Assembly: GCA_029246685.1 (NCBI GenBank)
Contig: JAQWMR010000006.1
Coordinates: forward strand, 18,528 to 82,527
DNA from: Acidimicrobiales bacterium
GTDB taxonomy: Bacteria > Actinomycetota > Acidimicrobiia > Acidimicrobiales > Aldehydirespiratoraceae
Length of the DNA stretch: 64,000 bases
Direction: 5' to 3'
The translations under genes were made by a program, and so were the position numbers. Positions 59,943-64,000 of this stretch are shown here, piece after piece (position 1 is the first letter of the stretch; each line of letters opens with the position of its first letter). The notes under the pieces were generated by a model. It made no database searches. It worked only from the letters and a program-made list of their open reading frames with translations, and was not told where the DNA came from.

Positions 59943-60133
59943 ATGAACGAAATACCGCTCACCGTCGCCGATGGCTGGCTGGAGACGCTGTCCACGCGCA
60001 CTGCGCCGACCTGGTTCGCCTCGTCTCGGGGCTACTCGACGACAACGAGACGTGCGAGGAAGTCGTGCAGGACGCCTTCGCTGCGCTGATCAGGAGCGGT
60101 GCTCGACCCGAGCCCGGCAAGGAAGCCCCCTAA
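59943..60133 (+). pseudogene. Decayed fragment of an ECF sigma factor (region 2)
   Basis: The ATG-led frame from 59943 gives MNEIPLTVADGWLE; from about 59985 the next frame reads VHAHCADLVRLVSGLLDDNE then TCEEVVQDAFAALIRSGARP and stops at TAA 60131. This is sigma-70 region 2 (ADLVRL, EVVQDAF). Past the stop the same frame reads LRSAARRL, like the linker to region 4, and meets a further TAG. Region 4 is missing. At least one frameshift and two stops mark it as a relic. Confidence 0.55.
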
Positions 60134-60376
60134 CTACGCTCGGCGGCGCGGCGCCTGTAGGAGGCGGACAGCGGCGTCCGGATCTCTGACGCCGTGAGTC
60201 ACAGGTCGGCGGCCTTCGAGCGGAGTAGAGAAACATCGAGCAGAGCCCGACCGTCGACCTCGCCGATGCGGGCCGCTACGGGGGTGGTGGTCGAGCTGGG
60301 GGTAGCAGTCATGCCCGGTACAACCAGCCGCTCCCCCGCCGGCATTCCCATCCGGCGGGCGACAGGGGTCACACAG

Positions 60377-61444
60377 TCAGACGAAGGGTGGCGATGTGAC
60401 CACTGCGGGTACATCTGTGCCCCGCACGTCGATGGTGACGGCGGTGCCAGGCTCGATTCCCGGCCGCAAGAACGCGAGCGCGATTCCCTGTTCGAGCACC
60501 GGCGAGAAGTTGCCGCTGCTGATCGCGCCGATGTCGTCATCGCCGAGCCGAACGATCTGACCCTCGCGAGGGGGGCGTCGACCGTCGACCACGAGTCCGG
60601 TGAGCTCGCGATGCACACCGCGCTCCTGTTCGGCGAGCAGCGGCTCGCGACCTCGGAAGTCGTCCTTGTCGAAGCGCACGACCCAGCCGAGACCAGCTTG
60701 CAGCGACGTGATCCCCGGGCCCAGCTCGTGGCCATGCAGCGGAAGACCAGCTTCGAGCCGCAGCGTGTCGCGGGCGCCGAGTCCGGCCGGTCCGATACCA
60801 GCTGACTGCACGAGATCCCACACTGCCGCGGCACCGTCGACCGGCACGGCAATCTCGAGGCCGTCTTCGCCGGTGTAGCCAGTGCCAGCGACGACCACCG
60901 CGTGTCCGGCAACCTCGAGCTCCGCCACACGGAACCGACCGACCGCGGCCGCTTCGGGGGCCACGGCAGCGAGACGCTCCCGGGCGTTGGGCCCTTGGAT
61001 CGCCAGGACCGCCCGAGAGCCGGTCACGTCCGAGATCTCTGGTGTGGTCGGTCCGTCGGCCAGCGCCTTCTCCACCCGAATGGTGTTGGACGCGTTGGGC
61101 ATGACGTCGAACCGGTCCTCGCCGACCCACCACACGATGATGTCGTCGAGCACCGAGGCATCCGACGGGTTCAGCAGATGCGTGTACTGCGCGCGGCCCG
61201 GCTCGATGCGCTCGAGGTCGTTGGTGAACGCCCACTGCAGCGCGGGGAGCGCGCCGTCGCCCGTCACTCGAACAGTGCCGAGATGCGAGACGTCGAAGAC
61301 GACTGCGTCGCTGCGGCAGACCATGTGCTCGGCCAGCGTGCCGTCGCTGTAACTGAGGGGCATCTCCCACCCGCCGAAGGGCACCATCTTGGCGCCGAGC
61401 TCCACGTGGGCGTCGTGCAGAGGTGAGCGTCGATCATCCGACAC
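60377..61444 (-). CDS. gcvT: Aminomethyltransferase, glycine cleavage T protein
   Basis: 355 aa. It moves the methylene of aminomethyl-GcvH to tetrahydrofolate. SPLHDAHVELGAKMVPFGGW, SDAVVFDVSHLGTVRVTGDG with the catalytic Asp region, GYTGEDGLEIAVP and GLGARDTLRLEAGLPLHGHE are the family blocks. No glycine riboswitch precedes it, unlike gcvP at 35.3 kb. It ends before a 240-bp stretch that holds only relic sequence. Confidence 0.95.
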   Translation of the reverse strand: MSDDRRSPLHDAHVELGAKMVPFGGWEMPLSYSDGTLAEHMVCRSDAVVFDVSHLGTVRVTGDGALPALQWAFTNDLERIEPGRAQYTHLLNPSDASVLDDIIVWWVGEDRFDVMPNASNTIRVEKALADGPTTPEISDVTGSRAVLAIQGPNARERLAAVAPEAAAVGRFRVAELEVAGHAVVVAGTGYTGEDGLEIAVPVDGAAAVWDLVQSAGIGPAGLGARDTLRLEAGLPLHGHELGPGITSLQAGLGWVVRFDKDDFRGREPLLAEQERGVHRELTGLVVDGRRPPREGQIVRLGDDDIGAISSGNFSPVLEQGIALAFLRPGIEPGTAVTIDVRGTDVPAVVTSPPFV

Positions 61445-61476
61445 GATTGTTCTCCCGATGTCGCTGCTGGGTCGGC

Positions 61477-61815
61477 TCAGGCGGCGTCAGCGAGACCGTA
61501 CTTCGCGCCGAGCCGTTCGAGGTCCTTGCGGTACAGGATCTTCACGCGGACGTCAGGCTGCTGCTCGGAGAGCATCCGCAACTTGCGATGCTTGCGAGTG
61601 ACGAGCGGCTGGCGAAGCGTGGTCACTTCGACGTAGGTGTCGAATCCCGGGAGGTAGAAATCGGGGGTGAACGCGCACGTGGGGTTGCCCAGGTCGTCCC
61701 GTTCGAGGACGAAGGTGGTGGGCTCGTAGTCCCACTCGATGCCATAGCTGTCGAACAGCGCGGCGAGCTCTCGCTCCGATGGATGGGCGAAGTCGGTCAC
61801 GACTTCAGGCGTCAC
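61477..61815 (-). CDS. Small PD-(D/E)XK-like hypothetical protein
   Basis: 112 aa. It contains an early Glu in HPSERELAALFDSYGIEWDY, then PTCAFTPDFYLPGFDTYVEV (Pro-Asp followed 8 residues later by ExT). The order E...PD...ExT resembles restriction-endonuclease-like nuclease folds, although the catalytic Lys is replaced by Thr and later Lys residues (KHRK) might substitute. It begins 11 nt inside the MerR gene (GTG 61815). The function is unknown. Confidence 0.65.
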   Translation of the reverse strand: MTPEVVTDFAHPSERELAALFDSYGIEWDYEPTTFVLERDDLGNPTCAFTPDFYLPGFDTYVEVTTLRQPLVTRKHRKLRMLSEQQPDVRVKILYRKDLERLGAKYGLADAA

Positions 61816-62272
61816 CTGCGGCGTGGCGCACGTCGGCTTCGCCGACCGCCATCTCGGGATACAGCGACACGATGCGGGCGTCGACTTCGTCCTTCACGCC
61901 GGCGAGCGGCAACACGTTGAGCACGCCCTGACCGTTCTGAAGCAGGTCGATCAGTTCTTCACCGGTGTTCACGAGCACAGAGCTGGACCCATCGATCACG
62001 AGGTTCGCCGATGCGACGTCCTCACCCAGATGATTGCGCATGTAGGAGAAGACTTTGCGGACCTGTTCGAGGCGGATGCCCGAATCGAGCAGGCTCTTGA
62101 TGACCTTCAGCTCGAGGAGATCCCGGTACGAGTACTGGCGCCGACTTCCCGAACCGCTCGCATCGGCGAGCGACGGCCGCACCAGGTCGGTGCGAGCCCA
62201 GTAGTCGAGCTGTCGGTAGGTGATGTCGACGATCTCTGCGGTGCGCTTGCCGCTGAAGCCCTGCTCGGTCAT
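61805..62272 (-). CDS. MerR-family transcriptional regulator (Rv1830-like)
   Basis: 155 aa. It has a MerR-type winged helix with EIVDITYRQLDYWARTDLVR and GSGSRRQYSYRDLLELKVIK, then a dimerisation helix (LLDSGIRLEQVRKVFSYMRN) and a C-terminal domain NTGEELIDLLQNGQGVLNVL. It matches the second MerR protein of the ftsR-DUF151-MerR block of Actinobacteria. Its effector is unknown. ATG 62272 starts it; the 241 bp upstream hold a GC-rich palindrome. Confidence 0.87.
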   Translation of the reverse strand: MTEQGFSGKRTAEIVDITYRQLDYWARTDLVRPSLADASGSGSRRQYSYRDLLELKVIKSLLDSGIRLEQVRKVFSYMRNHLGEDVASANLVIDGSSSVLVNTGEELIDLLQNGQGVLNVLPLAGVKDEVDARIVSLYPEMAVGEADVRHAAGDA

Positions 62273-62421
62273 GCCACTCCCCAATTCATGATGGCTGTAC
62301 TTGCTGCTTGCTGAACGTTCTCGAACGACTGGCCTGCCGCAAGCGACATTGACGAAATTACGTCGTTGTGAGTGTGGATGACCATACGACGCCGGCGCGC
62401 GTAGGTCAACGACCCGCGCGA

Positions 62422-62446
62422 ATGTGCGCGCGCTGCGCGCGAACAT
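62422..62446. terminator. GC-rich near-perfect palindrome, possible terminator of the hpt-DUF151 transcript
   Basis: ATGTGCGCGCGC and GCGCGCGAACAT are inverted copies (11 of 12 match) around one T. It lies about 70 bp past the DUF151 stop on the minus strand. No T-run follows, so termination is only a guess. Confidence 0.4.
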
Positions 62447-62513
62447 GGGCACCGTGGACAGTGCTCCACATGGTTGTCCACAGCAGCCTGAGGACAACCG
62501 GGCGGACCAGCGC

Positions 62514-63011
62514 TCAGCTCTCGAAGTCCTCGGGGTTGATGTTGTCGAGGAACTCCTTGAACTCCTCGACCACTTCCTCGGATTCGACGGCCTCGTCGGC
62601 CTCGTCGTCGGCTTCGGTGTAGCCGGCGTCGTCGACCACGTTCTCCGAGGCGAAGATCGGCGTGCCGGTACGGGCCGCGAGGGCGATCGCATCCGACGGC
62701 CGACTCGACACCACGTGGGCGGCGCCCTCGCGACGAAGATGGATCTCGGCGAAGAACGTCTTGTCGTGGAGATCGCTCACGACGATGCGCTCCACATCCA
62801 CGCCGAGTTCTTCGAGCACGTCACGCATCAGGTCGTGGGTCATCGGGCGGGGCGTGTCGACCCCATCGAGAGCCAGCGCGATCGCGGTTGCCTCCGGGGC
62901 GCCGATGTGGATCGGCACGGTACGACCCGATCCACCGCGCTCCCGTAGCAGCACCATCGGCGCGTTCGTGGGCATCTCGACCCGCACCCCGATCAGCTCC
63001 ATCTCGTGCAT
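62514..63011 (-). CDS. Bifunctional nuclease family protein (DUF151)
   Basis: 165 aa. MELIGVRVEMPTNAPMVLLR, VPIHIGAPEATAIALALDGV, PRPMTHDLMRDVLEELGVDV and HVVSSRPSDAIALAARTGTP are the DUF151/BFN blocks, with an acidic C-terminal tail (ADDEADEAVESEEVVEEF). The orthologue Rv1829 also lies between two MerR genes. Its activity in bacteria is not settled. Starts at GTG 63017, ATG 63011 or ATG 63002 are all possible; the last gives the family N-terminus. Confidence 0.88.
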   Translation of the reverse strand: MHEMELIGVRVEMPTNAPMVLLRERGGSGRTVPIHIGAPEATAIALALDGVDTPRPMTHDLMRDVLEELGVDVERIVVSDLHDKTFFAEIHLRREGAAHVVSSRPSDAIALAARTGTPIFASENVVDDAGYTEADDEADEAVESEEVVEEFKEFLDNINPEDFES

Positions 63012-63020
63012 GCGCACACC

Positions 63021-63593
63021 CTAGGCCGGGTACAGCGCCTCGACGTACGCATCAGGATCTTCCGCGAGCACGGCAGGATCTGCAGTCGCGAGCACGCGCG
63101 CGTTGCGGTAGCGGCCCTCGTGATCGAGGCCATAGCCCACGACGAACTGGTCCGGAATCTGCACGCCGACGTGATCGAGTTCGACGGGAACCACACGACG
63201 AGCGGGGCGATCCACGAACGCACACACACCGATGCGGGCCGGGTTCCGACGAGACAGCTCGCCATGAATGAACGCTGTCGTGAGCCCCGTGTCGACGATG
63301 TCTTCGATGATGAGTACCTCGCGACCAGCGATATCGATGTCGAGGTCCTTCAACAACCGGACCCGCCCGGTGTTCGGCGCATACGGAGTGATCGCCAGAA
63401 AGTCGATGATCGGACGCACCGTCATCGCTCGCACGAGATCGGAGAGAAACGGCACACTCCCTCGCAGAACCGCCGCAAGAACGACGCCGCCCGACGAGGT
63501 CTCGCTAATCTCCGCGGCGAGGCGGGCCACGACATCGTCGATCTCGGCCTGATCGAGGATGACCTCGAGGCCCGGTGGGGTCGTGCTCGCCAT
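63021..63593 (-). CDS. hpt: Hypoxanthine phosphoribosyltransferase
   Basis: 190 aa. It recycles hypoxanthine or guanine to nucleotides. The PRPP-binding loop VLIIEDIVDTGLTTAF, the flexible loop region and the base-binding DQFVVGYGLDHEGRYRN are intact. It lies 5 bp after the ftsR stop and 4-10 bp before DUF151, i.e. inserted into a block that in mycobacteria has no hpt. Confidence 0.93.
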   Translation of the reverse strand: MASTTPPGLEVILDQAEIDDVVARLAAEISETSSGGVVLAAVLRGSVPFLSDLVRAMTVRPIIDFLAITPYAPNTGRVRLLKDLDIDIAGREVLIIEDIVDTGLTTAFIHGELSRRNPARIGVCAFVDRPARRVVPVELDHVGVQIPDQFVVGYGLDHEGRYRNARVLATADPAVLAEDPDAYVEALYPA

Positions 63594-63598
63594 AGGGG

Positions 63599-64000
63599 TC
63601 AGTCCAGCTGGCTGCCGAAGCTCCGTCGGAGAATCGAGCGTTGGATGGTCTCGCCGAGTCGTACGAGCTCGTTCAGCTCGGCCTGCGCCGCAACCCGACT
63701 CTCGCCGCCCTTCTTGAGTTTCGGGCCGACGAGATTCTCGAGAACGCCCGCTTCGCGGTCCGCGGAAACCTTGAACATCCGCAGGTGGCGCGGCTCCACG
63801 CCCCGCGCCATGAACACGCCGGCCGCTTTCGCCACGACGAGGGCTTCGTGATCGAAGGCAGACCCGTCGCCGTTCACCGTCTGGATCAGGCCGACCCGCT
63901 CGAGGTCGGCGATGAGCCCCAGGTCCACGCCGGCGCTCTCAGCCAGCTCCAACGCGGAGAGACTGACCGAACCGGCTCCGGTGTCGAGCGGGTCACCGTC
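63599..64000 (-). CDS. ftsR: FtsR-like MerR regulator (Rv1828 type), 3' part only
   Basis: About 133 C-terminal residues are visible; the DNA-binding half lies beyond the window. LGLIADLERVGLIQTVNGDG, HEALVVAKAAGVFMARGVEP, RHLRMFKVSADREAGVLENL and VRLGETIQRSILRRSFG match the C-terminal domain of Rv1828/FtsR, a regulator of ftsZ and growth in Corynebacterium and Mycobacterium. Gene order with DUF151 and the second MerR supports this. Confidence 0.85.
   Translation of the reverse strand, partial: DGDPLDTGAGSVSLSALELAESAGVDLGLIADLERVGLIQTVNGDGSAFDHEALVVAKAAGVFMARGVEPRHLRMFKVSADREAGVLENLVGPKLKKGGESRVAAQAELNELVRLGETIQRSILRRSFGSQLD

Noticed and set aside
60199..60372. 57-codon minus-strand ORF just after gcvT (GTG 60372)
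   Set aside because: No recognisable domain, low-complexity Thr/Pro start, and it lies opposite the sigma-factor relic region; coding cannot be supported.

Overview
The window is high-GC chromosomal DNA from an actinobacterium, most likely class Acidimicrobiia (an Ilumatobacter-like lineage; this is an inference from gene content). The supporting signs are a mycothione reductase, two LLM-type flavin oxidoreductases, several steroid or acyl-CoA catabolic enzymes, a small membrane protein with a GWWMASDGKWYPP head, and two gene blocks ordered as in Mycobacterium tuberculosis: pdtaR-polA-rpsA-coaE-uvrB-uvrA (Rv1626-Rv1638) and ftsR-DUF151-MerR (Rv1828-Rv1830).

Layout. 0-23 kb is a mostly minus-strand genome-maintenance region. 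It holds a methyltransferase edge fragment, a beta-propeller membrane protein, uvrC, a Baeyer-Villiger monooxygenase, uvrA, a broken membrane glycosyltransferase gene, uvrB (interrupted by one amber codon), coaE, a Flp-pilin-like ORF, rpsA with a strong terminator, a second methyltransferase, an AbiEi/DUF559 gene bracketed by 49-bp inverted repeats, polA and pdtaR. 23-29 kb holds tRNA-Leu and the fatty-acid synthase operon fabD-fabH-fabG-acpP-fabF with fabZ convergent to it; FabD carries a barrel-sandwich-like tail. 29-35 kb holds HU, a truncated haemoglobin, a DUF35-thiolase-EchA20-like operon that ends in a macrodomain/thioredoxin chimera, and a CPBP protease. 35-38 kb is gcvP behind a tandem glycine riboswitch. 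38-50 kb is accessory catabolism: enoyl-CoA hydratase, an LLM oxidoreductase behind a KstR-like palindrome, a sulfotransferase/VOC/NTF2 operon, and an acyl-CoA dehydrogenase, CitE-like lyase and MaoC hydratase resembling the M. tuberculosis FadE19-MaoC-CitE set. 50-60 kb holds a DUF1800/DUF1501 export pair, a FadD19-like ligase divergent from glpD, aroC, an LLM oxidoreductase and an M15 lipoprotein. 60-64 kb holds gcvT, a PD-(D/E)XK-like small protein, MerR, DUF151, hpt and the 3' end of ftsR.

The most unusual property is the number of broken genes. There are single in-frame TAG codons in uvrB, a glycosyltransferase and an indolepyruvate oxidoreductase remnant; frameshifts in three genes; and three apparent deletion junctions (about 30.35, 41.39 and 44.75 kb) that join unrelated or distant gene parts. 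Either this genome is losing genes at these sites or the assembly is locally wrong. Read mapping across the sites would decide. The best candidate for an undescribed element is the DUF559 gene framed by near-identical inverted palindromic repeats at 17171-18248.
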